Below, piece by piece: positions 53,462-62,658 of a DNA stretch of 64,000 nucleotides (positions are counted from its first letter, which is position 1; each line of letters opens with the position of its first letter). The notes beneath the pieces were generated by a model. It was given only the letters and a program-made list of their open reading frames with translations, was not told the origin of the DNA and did not search any database. Source of the stretch: Sphingobacterium sp. GVS05A (GTDB lineage: Bacteria; Bacteroidota; Bacteroidia; Sphingobacteriales; Sphingobacteriaceae). The DNA lies in contig NZ_JAHXYR010000005.1 of the NCBI RefSeq assembly GCF_019969845.1, forward strand, positions 186,001 through 250,000, in the 5' to 3' direction. Both the position numbers and the translations under genes were made by a program.

Positions 53462-53469
53462 CAAAGATA
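53462..53469 (-). promoter_or_regulatory. -7 box directly before mnmE
   Basis: TATCTTTG on the minus strand, followed by CAGC and then the ATG. Transcription would begin at or next to the start codon. No TTG at the usual -33 distance was seen. Confidence 0.5.
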
Positions 53470-53636
53470 CGTTAAATTGGCTGGAATGAAAGTGCCTAAA
53501 TGTCCTGGCAAATTAAATTTTCGATGGGCAATTAAACCTTTGTTTAGACACGCATGTCATACCAATAGAAACGCTTATAAAAAGGTGAAAAAATAGGCGA
53601 TATCGTACTTGATTTATAAATTTAAATTGTCTGGTT

Positions 53637-54122
53637 ATGAAAAAGATAATATACTTCGCACTAGCAATAGGAGGACTTGCATTAATAACTCCAAAAGAAT
53701 CGTCAGCTCAGCATCGTGGAAATGACCGCGAATGGAAGCATGAGAAAGAGCATCGGAAATACGAGGAAAAAAGGGATAAGGAAGAACGGAAATACTGGGA
53801 AAAAAGAGATAAGGAAGATCGGAAATATCATAAAAAAGTAGCCAAGTATTATCGTAAGGAATATAGGCATGGTCCGCCAGCTTGGGCGAGAGCACATCGA
53901 TATGATAATAGACATCACGTTTATTTTAGGGACTATAAAACATTTTATGATCCTTATCGCAATGGATATGTTTATATGAGAAACGGACGTTGGAGCTTTT
54001 CGGCTAATGTACCTTCTTTCATGTTAAATGTTAACTTAGGGGCCGCCAACATACGTGTGGTGAAGGATGTGCCGATCAGCAGACATCCAGAAGATTTTTA
54101 CAACGACTATCGTTGGGATTAA
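53637..54122 (+). CDS. Secreted highly charged protein with EKRDKE repeats
   Basis: 161 residues with a signal peptide ending ESSAQH. Residues about 28-72 are almost only Lys, Arg, Glu, Asp, His and Tyr with repeating units (HRKYEEKRDKEERKYWEKRDKEDRKYHKK), probably a long charged helix. The C-terminal about 85 residues are aromatic and structured (GPPAWARAHRYDNRHHVYFRDYKTFYDPYRNGYVYMRNGRW). Such proteins are seen in Sphingobacteriaceae envelopes; the function is unknown. Confidence 0.65.
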   Translation: MKKIIYFALAIGGLALITPKESSAQHRGNDREWKHEKEHRKYEEKRDKEERKYWEKRDKEDRKYHKKVAKYYRKEYRHGPPAWARAHRYDNRHHVYFRDYKTFYDPYRNGYVYMRNGRWSFSANVPSFMLNVNLGAANIRVVKDVPISRHPEDFYNDYRWD

Positions 54123-54152
54123 AAATATAATTTATCTTGTTGTTTAAACTTA

Positions 54153-54185
54153 AAAAGCCTCATTCTTTATTGAAATGAGGCTTTT
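54153..54185. terminator. Bidirectional terminator
   Basis: AAAAGCCTCATT (54153-54164) pairs perfectly with AATGAGGCTTTT (54174-54185) around a 9-base loop with A-runs and T-runs on both sides. It lies between convergent genes. Confidence 0.85.
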
Positions 54186-54191
54186 GTTTTG

Positions 54192-54767
54192 TTAATCTTC
54201 TTCGAAGCTGACTTTATCCACTTCCAAAGATTTTATACGTGCTAAAGATTCTATTCGGATATCGGATAATTCCCGTAATCTTTCGCCACCTTCCTGAAAG
54301 GATTTTTCGATAATAAAACCCATACCCAATAATGCGGCACCAGACTGTTGGATGAGATCCAGCATACCAAACGCTGCATTTCCATTGGCAAGAAAGTCAT
54401 CGATAAAGAGCACTTTGTCATCTGTGGAAAGAAACTCCTTGCTAACACAGATATCGTAGGTTCGATTTTTGGTAAAAGAATGTACTTCACTAACATACAT
54501 ATCACCCATAGTCTTAGGTTTTGCCTTTTTAACAAAAACAACGGGCAGTTCTAATAGGTAGCCCAACATGATCGCTGGTGCAATGCCACTCGCTTCAATT
54601 GTTATGATCTTGTTGATGGGTAGATCTGCAAAACGACGTACAAATTCTACTGCAATAGATTTCATCAATACAGGATCCATCTGATGGTTGATAAAATTAT
54701 CTACTTTGAGTATACCTCCAGCGAGGCTTTTGCCGTCATTAAGGATTCTATCCTTTAATAATTTCAT
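54192..54767 (-). CDS. xpt: Xanthine phosphoribosyltransferase
   Basis: 191 residues, the usual length for Xpt. The opening [32 protein letters not shown] and the PRPP motif [14 protein letters not shown] are diagnostic, together with [16 protein letters not shown] and [11 protein letters not shown]. It salvages xanthine (and guanine) with PRPP to make XMP. No purine riboswitch was seen in the 54-base upstream gap. Confidence 0.93.
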   Translation of the reverse strand: MKLLKDRILNDGKSLAGGILKVDNFINHQMDPVLMKSIAVEFVRRFADLPINKIITIEASGIAPAIMLGYLLELPVVFVKKAKPKTMGDMYVSEVHSFTKNRTYDICVSKEFLSTDDKVLFIDDFLANGNAAFGMLDLIQQSGAALLGMGFIIEKSFQEGGERLRELSDIRIESLARIKSLEVDKVSFEED

Positions 54768-54790
54768 GTGATACTTTTTATAAATAAGTG

Positions 54791-54798
54791 CAAAGATA
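54791..54798 (-). promoter_or_regulatory. -7 box of xpt
   Basis: TATCTTTG on the minus strand, giving a leader of about 19 bases before ATG 54767. It suggests xpt is transcribed separately from the upstream acyl-CoA synthetase gene. Confidence 0.5.
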
Positions 54799-54821
54799 TA
54801 TTAAAATAGGAGTGATTTCGG

Positions 54822-56600
54822 TTAATCGATCTCCATTTGATATAGATTATTAAATTCTTCCTGATGATGTTCGAGAATAACTTTACGCTTCATTTTTAAG
54901 GTCGGAGTCAGTTCCCCATTTTCAATAGTGAATTCATCCCTTAAAATAATAGGCTTTTTGATTTGCTCCCAGTTGCCAAAGTGCTGATTGGCGTGACGTA
55001 CTTCCTGATTTACCTTTTTGATAATTGCAGGATTAGTCAAGAAGTCTTCTTTGGTCATATCTGCGAGTTCTGGAGCATCATTTTTAGCCCAATCCAATAG
55101 GTGAGAATAATTGGGTACAATAAATGCAGAAGCAAATTTCATCCCGTCACCAATCACCATAGCCTGTTCAATAAATTTAGATTCCACAAGTTTGGTCTCT
55201 ATAGGTTGCGGGATAACGTACTTGCCACCTGAAATCTTGAACATTTCTTTCTTGCGATCTATAATTTTTAGGAATTTCTCATCTTCCCATTTGCCAATGT
55301 CGCCTGTATGCAACCAACCATCAATAATCGTTTTATCTGTCTCGGTTTTATTTTTGTAATAGCCCATCATCACATTAGGCCCTTTGACCAAAATTTCACC
55401 ATCCTCAGCTAGTTTGATTTCTACGAATCGAACGGGGAGCCCAACAGTACCTATACGTATTCCTTTAATGTAATGGTTAACCGAGATCAAAGGTGATGCC
55501 TCAGTCATACCATATCCTTCATATAATGGAATTCCAGCGGCCAAAAAAGCGCGCGTCAGTCTGTTATGCAGTGACGCCGAACCAGAAGCAACGGTTAACA
55601 GCTCGCCACCCAAGGCTTCGTACCATTTGTTGAGTACAAGCTGTTTGGCAAGCTTAAGCTTCATATTATACGCGAAACTTCTCTTGATAGGATTAGGATC
55701 ATATTCTTCAGCTATATTAACGGCCCAATCAAATACTTTTCTTTTGAATCCGGTAAGCTCATGACCTGTTTTCATGATTTTCTCATAAACCTTCTCGAGG
55801 ATGCGGGGAACGACAGTCATGATATGTGGTTTTACTTCTTTTAGGTTATCACCAATTTTATCAAAAGACTCTGCAATATGTATGGTAAAGCCTAGGTGCA
55901 TGTAGGTATAGAGTACCATCCGCTCATAAGCATGACAGGGGGGAAGAAAAGTTAGTCCTCGATCATAAGCCTTGCAGGGGGTGATTTCTGCTGCTCCAAG
56001 CACATTCGAAAAAATATTATTATGGGAAAGCATAACACCTTTCGGCTTACCAGTTGTGCCAGAAGTATAAATTAATGTAGCCAGATCTTCGGGTTTGATC
56101 TGATCGCGTAACTGAATCAGTCTATCTTCTGGACAGTTGCCCCCTAGATCATTGAGCTCATTCCAGCTTCGGGTAGATTCCTGTTCCGAAATGCAGAAGA
56201 TATATTTTAATGTATAGATGGACTCCGTTAGGTTCATCAAGCGGTCGTATAGACTCTTATTACTGACGATACAGACCCTGATTTCAGCATCGTTAAAAAT
56301 ATATTGATAATCAGCGTCGGTAATATTGGGATAAATGGCTACCACCACTGCGCCAATTTGTTGAATAGCAAAATCTATCATGTGCCATTCCATACTACTG
56401 CCTGCGATAAGACCAACCTTTTCGTTGGGCTTGACACCGAGTTCAATCAGTCCTTTGGACAGATTGTCCACTTTTTCAAGAAAATCAGCCGTTTTGATAT
56501 AGTTCCACTTGCCATCCAGTTTGTGGGCAAACATGTTAAGATCGGGATATTTGCTGATCTGGTGACGGGCAAGATCAAATAATCTAAGTTTTTCTTCCAT
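54822..56600 (-). CDS. Long-chain fatty acid-CoA ligase (AMP-binding)
   Basis: 592 residues of the adenylate-forming superfamily: A3 motif LIYTSGTTGKPKGVMLSH, YEGYGMTEASPLIS, GWLHTGDIGKWEDEKFLKIIDRKKEMFKISGGKYV, and lysine near the end (PTLKMKRKVI). The length, HAYERM and TVVPRILEKVYEKI blocks place it with long-chain acyl-CoA synthetases (FadD/AMP-dependent synthetase of Bacteroidota). It activates fatty acids at the inner membrane face. Confidence 0.92.
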   Translation of the reverse strand: MEEKLRLFDLARHQISKYPDLNMFAHKLDGKWNYIKTADFLEKVDNLSKGLIELGVKPNEKVGLIAGSSMEWHMIDFAIQQIGAVVVAIYPNITDADYQYIFNDAEIRVCIVSNKSLYDRLMNLTESIYTLKYIFCISEQESTRSWNELNDLGGNCPEDRLIQLRDQIKPEDLATLIYTSGTTGKPKGVMLSHNNIFSNVLGAAEITPCKAYDRGLTFLPPCHAYERMVLYTYMHLGFTIHIAESFDKIGDNLKEVKPHIMTVVPRILEKVYEKIMKTGHELTGFKRKVFDWAVNIAEEYDPNPIKRSFAYNMKLKLAKQLVLNKWYEALGGELLTVASGSASLHNRLTRAFLAAGIPLYEGYGMTEASPLISVNHYIKGIRIGTVGLPVRFVEIKLAEDGEILVKGPNVMMGYYKNKTETDKTIIDGWLHTGDIGKWEDEKFLKIIDRKKEMFKISGGKYVIPQPIETKLVESKFIEQAMVIGDGMKFASAFIVPNYSHLLDWAKNDAPELADMTKEDFLTNPAIIKKVNQEVRHANQHFGNWEQIKKPIILRDEFTIENGELTPTLKMKRKVILEHHQEEFNNLYQMEID

Positions 56601-56672
56601 TTCAAATATATATACTTTTTGTTCCGGGGGAACATCATTTCACTATGAACTTTATTTTAAGGGAAAAGTTTG

Positions 56673-56680
56673 CAAACATA
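56673..56680 (-). promoter_or_regulatory. Candidate -7 box of the acyl-CoA ligase gene
   Basis: TATGTTTG on the minus strand, leader about 68 bases. A second match, TATATTTG at 56610-56603, lies three bases from the ATG and would give a leaderless transcript. Neither has a well-spaced TTG. Confidence 0.35.
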
Positions 56681-56896
56681 AATAATTGTTTCAATAATTT
56701 GGAATCAATTTGTAATTCGCTTATACCAATGTCGAGAAGCTGAAATAGGAACACCGTTTTTATGAAACATTATCGCTATTTATAATAGATGAGGAAAATA
56801 GAGCGGGAGAGGGCAGTCACGATGTAATCGCTGCTTATATTTTGAGCGAAGGCGGGGTATGTAGAAATCTAACAGGTGGATGCAAGCTGAATAAGA
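56681..56896. other. Intergenic stretch between acyl-CoA ligase and proline dehydrogenase genes
   Basis: Most of a 308-base gap between two minus-strand genes. No frame or RNA element was recognised apart from the flanking promoter candidates and the terminator hairpin. Confidence 0.5.
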
Positions 56897-56927
56897 AAAA
56901 GCTAGTCGTTATCGACGACTAGCTTTT
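56897..56927 (-). terminator. Terminator of the proline dehydrogenase gene
   Basis: AAAAGCTAGTCGT (56897-56909) pairs perfectly with ACGACTAGCTTTT (56915-56927) around a 5-base loop. On the minus strand it is followed by TCTTATT. It includes the stop codon of the gene. Confidence 0.75.
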
Positions 56928-58105
56928 CTTCTTTGTTTTTCCTTGATCAACAGCCCAAGTTCCCGACCAGTGGCTCCGGCAACGGAGGTGTTTTCTTGTG
57001 CTCTTCTGAATAGGTAAGGCATCACAGCTTTAACTGGTCCATAAGGCATATATTTAGCAACGTTATAACCGTGGGCAGCCAAATTAAAACTCAAATTGTC
57101 TGACATTCCCAATAGTTGAGCAAAATAGATCCGATCTGTCGATCTGTCGATACCACGTTTGTCTATTTCCTCGGCCAATAACATACTGCTGTCTTCATTG
57201 TGTGTACCAGCCATCAGTCCGAAATTGTCCAAGTGGTCCAATATAAACTCAATAGCTTCATTGTAATCTGTATCAGATGCAGCTTTATTCGGTTGGATCG
57301 GGTCAGCATAGCCCATTTGTGTAGCACGTGCACGTTCGATTTCCATATAGGCACCTCGTACAATTTTTGCTCCCATGTGAAAACCTCTGACCTTAGCATA
57401 TTCAAAATCAGCTTTTAAAGAAGCTAATTTGTCACTGCGGTAAAGCTGATAGGTATTATAAACAATAGGTTTTTCCATATTGTATTTTTCCATCATTTCG
57501 CGTGCGATGTCATCAATAGCATCTTGGATCCAGGAATGTTCAGCGTCAACCAATACCTTTACGCCCGCTTCATGACAAGCTTTACAGATACGGTCTGTGC
57601 GATCCAACATGCGTTGGTATTCTCCTTGTTCGGATTCTGTTAATGTTTCTTTGGCATTAACCTTCTCGAACAATTCAAAACGACCTAATCCCGTTGGTTT
57701 AAAAACTGAAAAGGGAATATACTTGTTTTTGCTGGCAGCGGATACCGTACGTAGTACTTCTTCGCAACAGGCATCAAAAGCACTTTCGGTCTCTTCGCCT
57801 TCAACCGAATAGTCCAATATGGTTCCAACACCATTTTCACCCAATTCATTGATGGCGGCTTCGCAGCCTTCAATGGTTTCTCCTCCACAAAAATGCTTGA
57901 AGATTGTACTACGGATTATACCCTGGATCGGCAATCCAATGTTCAGCGCAAAGTTGGTCATTGATGGACCTACTTTAGTTAAAAAGTTATTCGCTATTAT
58001 TTTGAATAACCAATACGCTCTTTCTAAATCCTTATCACTTTTACTTTTAAAAGCGATCTCTGTATTATCAAAGGACAATGTTCTGGGCTCAGAATTCTCA
58101 ATCAT
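56909..58105 (-). CDS. Proline dehydrogenase family protein
   Basis: 398 residues from ATG 58105; the frame extends to a TTG at 58120, but that lies at the predicted transcription start. The FAD barrel blocks are present: FSVFKPTGLGRFELFEKV, VLVDAEHSWIQDAIDDI, KIVRGAYMEIERARA, AGTHNEDSSMLLAEEI, FAQLLGMSDNLSFNLA and YGPVKAVMPYLFRRAQENTS. It oxidises proline to pyrroline-5-carboxylate with transfer of electrons to the membrane. The matching P5C dehydrogenase is not in the window. Confidence 0.93.
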   Translation of the reverse strand: MIENSEPRTLSFDNTEIAFKSKSDKDLERAYWLFKIIANNFLTKVGPSMTNFALNIGLPIQGIIRSTIFKHFCGGETIEGCEAAINELGENGVGTILDYSVEGEETESAFDACCEEVLRTVSAASKNKYIPFSVFKPTGLGRFELFEKVNAKETLTESEQGEYQRMLDRTDRICKACHEAGVKVLVDAEHSWIQDAIDDIAREMMEKYNMEKPIVYNTYQLYRSDKLASLKADFEYAKVRGFHMGAKIVRGAYMEIERARATQMGYADPIQPNKAASDTDYNEAIEFILDHLDNFGLMAGTHNEDSSMLLAEEIDKRGIDRSTDRIYFAQLLGMSDNLSFNLAAHGYNVAKYMPYGPVKAVMPYLFRRAQENTSVAGATGRELGLLIKEKQRRKASRR

Positions 58106-58125
58106 AATCTTTATTTGCAATAAGG

Positions 58126-58133
58126 CAAATGTA
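58126..58133 (-). promoter_or_regulatory. -7 box of the proline dehydrogenase gene
   Basis: TACATTTG on the minus strand; transcription from about 58121 leaves a leader of about 16 bases before ATG 58105. Confidence 0.5.
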
Positions 58134-58166
58134 GTAATTTAGTAAGCATTAAAACGATGATTATTC

Positions 58167-58196
58167 TTGTATTCCTCGGTTAAACCACTATTTTTG
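58167..58196 (+). promoter_or_regulatory. Promoter of the S4 protein gene, probably leaderless
   Basis: TTG (58167-58169), 19 bases, TATTTTTG (58189-58196), then TGGA and the ATG at 58201. The spacing predicts transcription from the start codon itself. Confidence 0.6.
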
Positions 58197-58200
58197 TGGA

Positions 58201-58407
58201 ATGCAAGAATTTAAAATCGAAGGAGAATATATACAGCTTATACAGTTACTTAAAGCTTTAAATTGGGTAGAGCATGGTGCTATGGCTCAGTGGGTTGTCG
58301 CTGAAGGGTATGTCAAGTATAATGGCCAGGTTGATTATCGCAAAAGACTGAAATTAAAGCCTGGTGATGTTGTTGAATTTGATGGGATGGAAGTAAAATT
58401 GGTGTAA
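58201..58407 (+). CDS. S4-domain RNA-binding protein (YbcJ family)
   Basis: 68 residues forming a single S4 domain: EYIQLIQLLKALNWVEHGAMAQWVVAEGYVKYNGQVDYRKRLKLKPGDVVEFDG. The YbcJ-type proteins are cytoplasmic and thought to bind structured RNA, perhaps on ribosomes. The start agrees with family length. It is divergent from proline dehydrogenase with only 95 bases between start codons, and 50 bases before aroB. Confidence 0.88.
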   Translation: MQEFKIEGEYIQLIQLLKALNWVEHGAMAQWVVAEGYVKYNGQVDYRKRLKLKPGDVVEFDGMEVKLV

Positions 58408-58457
58408 TATTAAACAATATTGGTAAATAGAAAATTTAAACCTTAAAGAATCGTAGA

Positions 58458-59525
58458 ATGGAAGTCATAGAAAGTTTGGGCTATCAAGTATATTTTGATG
58501 ATACGTTGGCCTCTTTGGAGACGTTTTTAGCGGAACGGAATTATTCAAAAATTATAGTTTTGGTAGACACCAATACCTTAGACAATTGTTTACCATTGTT
58601 TCAGCAAGCTTTACCTAATTTATCCAACTATGATGTCATAGAGGTAGATCCCGGGGAAGAGAATAAAAATATAGATTTCTGCATCGGAGTGTGGCAGAAT
58701 ATGCTTGATTTTGGAGCTGACCGGCATTCGTTGCTGATCAATCTCGGCGGTGGTGTTGTCACTGATATGGGTGGTTTTGCGGCATCCACGTTTAAGAGGG
58801 GGATGGACTTCATTCAGATTCCGACAACCTTACTTTCGCAAGTAGATGCTTCTGTCGGTGGAAAGACCGGAATAGATATGGGAAGCGTGAAAAATATAAT
58901 CGGAACGTTTGCCCAACCACAAGCCGTGTTTATTTCGAGTCAATTCTTAAAAACATTGGATAGAAGGCAATTGATATCCGGGTTTGCTGAAGTTATTAAA
59001 CACGGACTGATCTTTGACCGTGCGTATTATGAACGTGTGAAAATACTGGATATAACGCAGATAGATAATGCATTGGTGAAGCATTCTGTTTCCATAAAGA
59101 ATAAGGTAGTCTTAGAAGACCCTAAAGAAAAAGGTCTTCGTAAGATCCTGAATTTCGGACATACCATTGGTCATGCCATTGAAGGATATTCGTTGTTGAA
59201 TGATCGCAACCCTTTATTACATGGGGAAGCTATTGCTGTTGGAATGATCTGTGAAGGGTATCTTTCTCATAAATTGAATGGACTTTCGTTGGATGAATTA
59301 AATGATCTCATTGCTACTTTCAGAAGATACTTTGAAGATTATACGTTCAGTTCGGTTATCGATACAACTCTATTGGATCTGATGCGGAATGATAAGAAAA
59401 ATCTATCTAATCAGATCGGCTTTGCGCTCCTAGATAAAATAGGTAGCTGTGAGTATGATATTTTCGTTTCAGAGGATGATATTATTGAAAGTCTTGATTT
59501 CTACCGAGAACTAATCGTACGATGA
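58458..59525 (+). CDS. aroB: 3-dehydroquinate synthase
   Basis: 355 residues. NAD and metal blocks of the family are clear: LVDTNTLDNC, DPGEENKNIDFC, LINLGGGVVTDMGGFAASTFKRGMDFIQIPTTLLSQVDASVGGKTGID, GFAEVIKHGLI and LNFGHTIGHAIE (zinc ligands E and H). It makes 3-dehydroquinate from DAHP, the second step to chorismate. It follows the S4 gene on the same strand and ends with a terminator. Confidence 0.95.
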   Translation: MEVIESLGYQVYFDDTLASLETFLAERNYSKIIVLVDTNTLDNCLPLFQQALPNLSNYDVIEVDPGEENKNIDFCIGVWQNMLDFGADRHSLLINLGGGVVTDMGGFAASTFKRGMDFIQIPTTLLSQVDASVGGKTGIDMGSVKNIIGTFAQPQAVFISSQFLKTLDRRQLISGFAEVIKHGLIFDRAYYERVKILDITQIDNALVKHSVSIKNKVVLEDPKEKGLRKILNFGHTIGHAIEGYSLLNDRNPLLHGEAIAVGMICEGYLSHKLNGLSLDELNDLIATFRRYFEDYTFSSVIDTTLLDLMRNDKKNLSNQIGFALLDKIGSCEYDIFVSEDDIIESLDFYRELIVR

Positions 59526-59532
59526 AATTTTG

Positions 59533-59567
59533 AAAAAGCCGTGTACGGGGAGAGTACACAGCTTTTT
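59533..59567 (+). terminator. Terminator of aroB
   Basis: AAAAAGC-C-GTGTAC (59533-59546) pairs with GTACAC-A-GCTTTTT (59554-59567), one mismatch, loop of 7 bases, ending in a T-run. Confidence 0.8.
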
Positions 59568-59660
59568 CTATTATGATCTAAGTGTTAAACGTACTACAGA
59601 AAGTTGCGACCTTAGCTTATAGAAAGCCTAAACTAAATTTTAATAATAACCAACTATATC

Positions 59661-60374
59661 ATGAATAAATTCTTCATTTTTCTGTTTTTCTTTTTTGCGA
59701 TGACTATGACCGCCATTGCACAAAAAAGGGTGCTGATTTTTAGTAAAACTCAAGGGTTTAGACACAGCAGTATCGAAAAGGGGGCTCAGGTCCTTAAACA
59801 ACTGCTAGATAAAGAAAAGATTGCCTCAGATCACTCAGAAGATGCGGGGCTGTTTACGGACCAAGGTTTGAAAAAGTATGATGCCATTATCTTTTTAAGT
59901 ACTACTGGTAATATTTTGGATGAGCCGCAGCAAGATGCGTTTGTCCGTTATATCCAATCGGGCAAAGGTTTTGTGGGGATCCATGCCGCAACGGATACCG
60001 AATTTGACTGGCCGTGGTATAACGGTTTGGTGGGGGCCTATTTTGCATCACATCCTGCTGTGCAGAATGCTAAAATAGATGTAGTCGATAGAAAAAATAT
60101 CGCTACCAAACATCTTGATCCCGTATGGTGGCATAAGGATGAATGGTACAATTTTAAAGATGTGAAAGAAGGTCTACATGTGTTGATGAATTTGGATGAG
60201 AAGAGTTATAATGGTGGAAAAATGGGCGATCATCATCCGATTTCCTGGAGCCAAAATTATGATGGAGGAAAGGTTTTTTATACAGGACTGGGGCATACAG
60301 AAGAATCTTATGATGAACCTGCATTCCAAAAACACTTGATTGGCGGGATTTTATCGGTACTTCCGAAAAAATAA
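59661..60374 (+). CDS. ThuA-domain secreted protein
   Basis: 237 residues with a signal peptide ending TAIAQ. The glutamine-amidotransferase-like ThuA fold is clear: VLIFSKTQGFRHSSIEKG, YDAIIFLSTTGN, GKGFVGIHAATDTEFDWPWYNGLVGAYFASHP, WWHKDEWYNF, HPISWSQNYDGGKVFYTGLGHTEESY. ThuA proteins occur in sugar catabolic loci (trehalose or related glycans), and this exported form likely acts on a periplasmic sugar; the substrate is unknown. Confidence 0.88.
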   Translation: MNKFFIFLFFFFAMTMTAIAQKRVLIFSKTQGFRHSSIEKGAQVLKQLLDKEKIASDHSEDAGLFTDQGLKKYDAIIFLSTTGNILDEPQQDAFVRYIQSGKGFVGIHAATDTEFDWPWYNGLVGAYFASHPAVQNAKIDVVDRKNIATKHLDPVWWHKDEWYNFKDVKEGLHVLMNLDEKSYNGGKMGDHHPISWSQNYDGGKVFYTGLGHTEESYDEPAFQKHLIGGILSVLPKK

Positions 60375-60447
60375 TGTCATTAGCCCGAAGTTAGAATAAT
60401 CATCCAAAAGTCTGCGTGCTTTAATGCCAAAGATTCAATAAACGTCT

Positions 60448-60483
60448 AATACCCCATATTGATAATCATTTATGGGGTATTTT
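60448..60483 (+). terminator. Terminator after the ThuA gene
   Basis: AATACCCCATA (60448-60458) pairs perfectly with TATGGGGTATT (60471-60481) around a 12-base loop, followed by TT. Confidence 0.65.
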
Positions 60484-60544
60484 AGTTATAAGAGATAGTA
60501 TGTATTTTTACGCAGGGGTATCTCTTTGCGATGATTTTAAGTTT

Positions 60545-62431
60545 TTAGTACCTGAATTTATATTTTGCACCTAGACTAAACCACCTTCCTGGCATAGGTA
60601 CAGCCGCCGCTTCAATATAGCTCTTGTCAAAAATGTTCTGAATATCGGCAAAAATATTGAGGTCGATAAACTGATATGAAGCTCTTAGATCTGCAATAAA
60701 ATAATTTTTGTAACTGATACGTTCGTTGAAACGATTAGCTGTTGTCAGCATCCAGTTTTTATGATTCACCGTAAAATTGAGAATAACCTGATGTCTTAAA
60801 TTTTCGATGGCATACTTGGAGCGGACGCCATCTTCAACTTTGATCGTTGGATTTAGGTAGTTGTAACTTATTGTCGTGTAATATCGTGTGATGGCCATTG
60901 GATCATTGAGCTGATAACGAAAAGATCCATTGACGCCATCAACAGTATTTTTTCCAATATTGGAGGGTTTCCATGGAACCACGGTTCCCTCAGCAATAGC
61001 GCCCTCGGTTTTTTGCCAGTCTATGAAATCATTTATATTTCGGTGAAAATAGCTCGCCTGAGCCACGATACGGTTGGATAGATATTTGATACCACCCTCA
61101 ATCTGATACGCATTCTCTGATGTTAGATCTGGGTTTCCAATATTGGCAGTTTGATTGGTATAGAGGTCTGTAAATGACGGAATACGTTGGGCAGATCCTG
61201 CACTCAGGACAAATTTCCAGCGTTCGGTTATACTATAGCCTAAGTCGAGGCCCGGGAATACCTGCCAGCCAAATTTTGAGTTATAATTTACGTAGGCTCC
61301 CGCATTGATCATTAGTTTGGTAATCGCTTCAGTTTTGAATTCCAGGTAACCGCCGTAGTTTTCGCGGTTATGGGATCCGATAGCGGTACTATTGATTCGC
61401 TCGAATCGGCTCTCTAGTCCCAAACCAAAAGTTCCGTAATGCTGTTCTAATGCGGCATTTACTTCGGCTCCAAAAACATTGCTATAATGTTTTGATCTAC
61501 CCTTGCTGGTTTGCCTTCCCAAGTACCAATATTCATCTTCATTATATCGGTTACTGAGTCGGGGGCTAATGGAAAAGTCCTTGCTCAATTGATGTTTAGA
61601 CTGTAGGGACGCGAATGCAGTTTTAACTTGTTCATAGGCCTCTTTGTCCGTTGGGGCAGCATAATATCCATTGGCCCCAAACTGATTGTCTATATAGCCA
61701 AAGTTTGCTTTTATTTGATTGGATTCATTGGGCTGATAAGTTCCGTCGTAATACAATTTGTTATTATTGGAGGCTGTATTATAACGCTGACCGTTGGAAT
61801 CTTCATGTCCAAAATATAAGCCGTGACTGGTGCGCCGGCTGTTGAACTGCGCACCTAATTGGGCTCCCTTGCCGTAATATTTACCAGAGCTCGCCTGTTC
61901 ATTGTCTTTAAATGACGATCCACCATATACCTGTGCACTGATCTGATTGGATTCGATTTTTTTTGTAACGATATTGATTGCACCAGTTAGTGCATTGATG
62001 CCGAAGATACGGGAGGCTGGTCCTCTGATAATTTCGATACGCTCAATAGATTCCACAGGTACGGGTAGGTTCATATTGTGGTGCGCAGTCTGTGGATCTG
62101 TAATTTTAACCCCATTTAATAGGATCGCAGTTTGTTCAAATGAGCCACCATCTATACTTACATCAGCCTGTGAACCAAATGGTCCTCTTTGACGTACATC
62201 AACACCGGGTATATTAGTTAGCAGTTCGTTTATCGAACGATTGGGGAGTCGTTGGATGTCTTCTTGTGTCAATATCTGTATGTTTTTGTTTTGCTTTGAA
62301 AAGGGGATCTGGAGTCTGTTCTGATTAATAATGACTTCATTCAATGCTGTCGTGTCCCTCATTTGTGCATGGGTAGCACCTACAGTCAAGACGATGGCGA
62401 GCTTTGTTAACGCTATTTTTTTATTCAACAT
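60545..62431 (-). CDS. TonB-dependent receptor (BtuB/siderophore-type)
   Basis: 628 residues with a signal peptide ending ATHAQ, directly followed by the plug (ALNEVIINQNRLQIPF, INELLTNIPGVDVRQRGPFGSQADVSIDGGSFEQTAILLNGVKITDPQTAHHN, IERIEIIRGPASRIFGINALTGAINIV) and a 22-strand-type barrel ending in ...GAKYKFRY. It lacks the N-terminal CarboxypepD-like domain of the other receptors here. The plug is like vitamin or siderophore receptors. No cobalamin riboswitch box or iron box was recognised upstream. Confidence 0.9.
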   Translation of the reverse strand: MLNKKIALTKLAIVLTVGATHAQMRDTTALNEVIINQNRLQIPFSKQNKNIQILTQEDIQRLPNRSINELLTNIPGVDVRQRGPFGSQADVSIDGGSFEQTAILLNGVKITDPQTAHHNMNLPVPVESIERIEIIRGPASRIFGINALTGAINIVTKKIESNQISAQVYGGSSFKDNEQASSGKYYGKGAQLGAQFNSRRTSHGLYFGHEDSNGQRYNTASNNNKLYYDGTYQPNESNQIKANFGYIDNQFGANGYYAAPTDKEAYEQVKTAFASLQSKHQLSKDFSISPRLSNRYNEDEYWYLGRQTSKGRSKHYSNVFGAEVNAALEQHYGTFGLGLESRFERINSTAIGSHNRENYGGYLEFKTEAITKLMINAGAYVNYNSKFGWQVFPGLDLGYSITERWKFVLSAGSAQRIPSFTDLYTNQTANIGNPDLTSENAYQIEGGIKYLSNRIVAQASYFHRNINDFIDWQKTEGAIAEGTVVPWKPSNIGKNTVDGVNGSFRYQLNDPMAITRYYTTISYNYLNPTIKVEDGVRSKYAIENLRHQVILNFTVNHKNWMLTTANRFNERISYKNYFIADLRASYQFIDLNIFADIQNIFDKSYIEAAAVPMPGRWFSLGAKYKFRY

Positions 62432-62658
62432 GATTTCTTTTAATTATCCTATTTAATCATAAACTGGTAGTCCGTAAAGGGATTCGATATATCCTTGTTA
62501 CCTGTTTTTGATTTGCGCCGTTATCGTATTTTACGTTTTTGCAAAATCACTATAGGGCAGTTCATAGGTTTTATGCCGCAAAACTAGTTCAGTTGATTAA
62601 GAAGTAAATAGTCCGGTACTAATATTGTGTGTAGTCCGGTCGGTTATCTGCGGTCTGC

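Noticed and set aside
62432..62658. Cobalamin riboswitch upstream of the BtuB-like TonB receptor
   Set aside because: No B12-box-like sequence or long structured leader was seen in the 227 bases.
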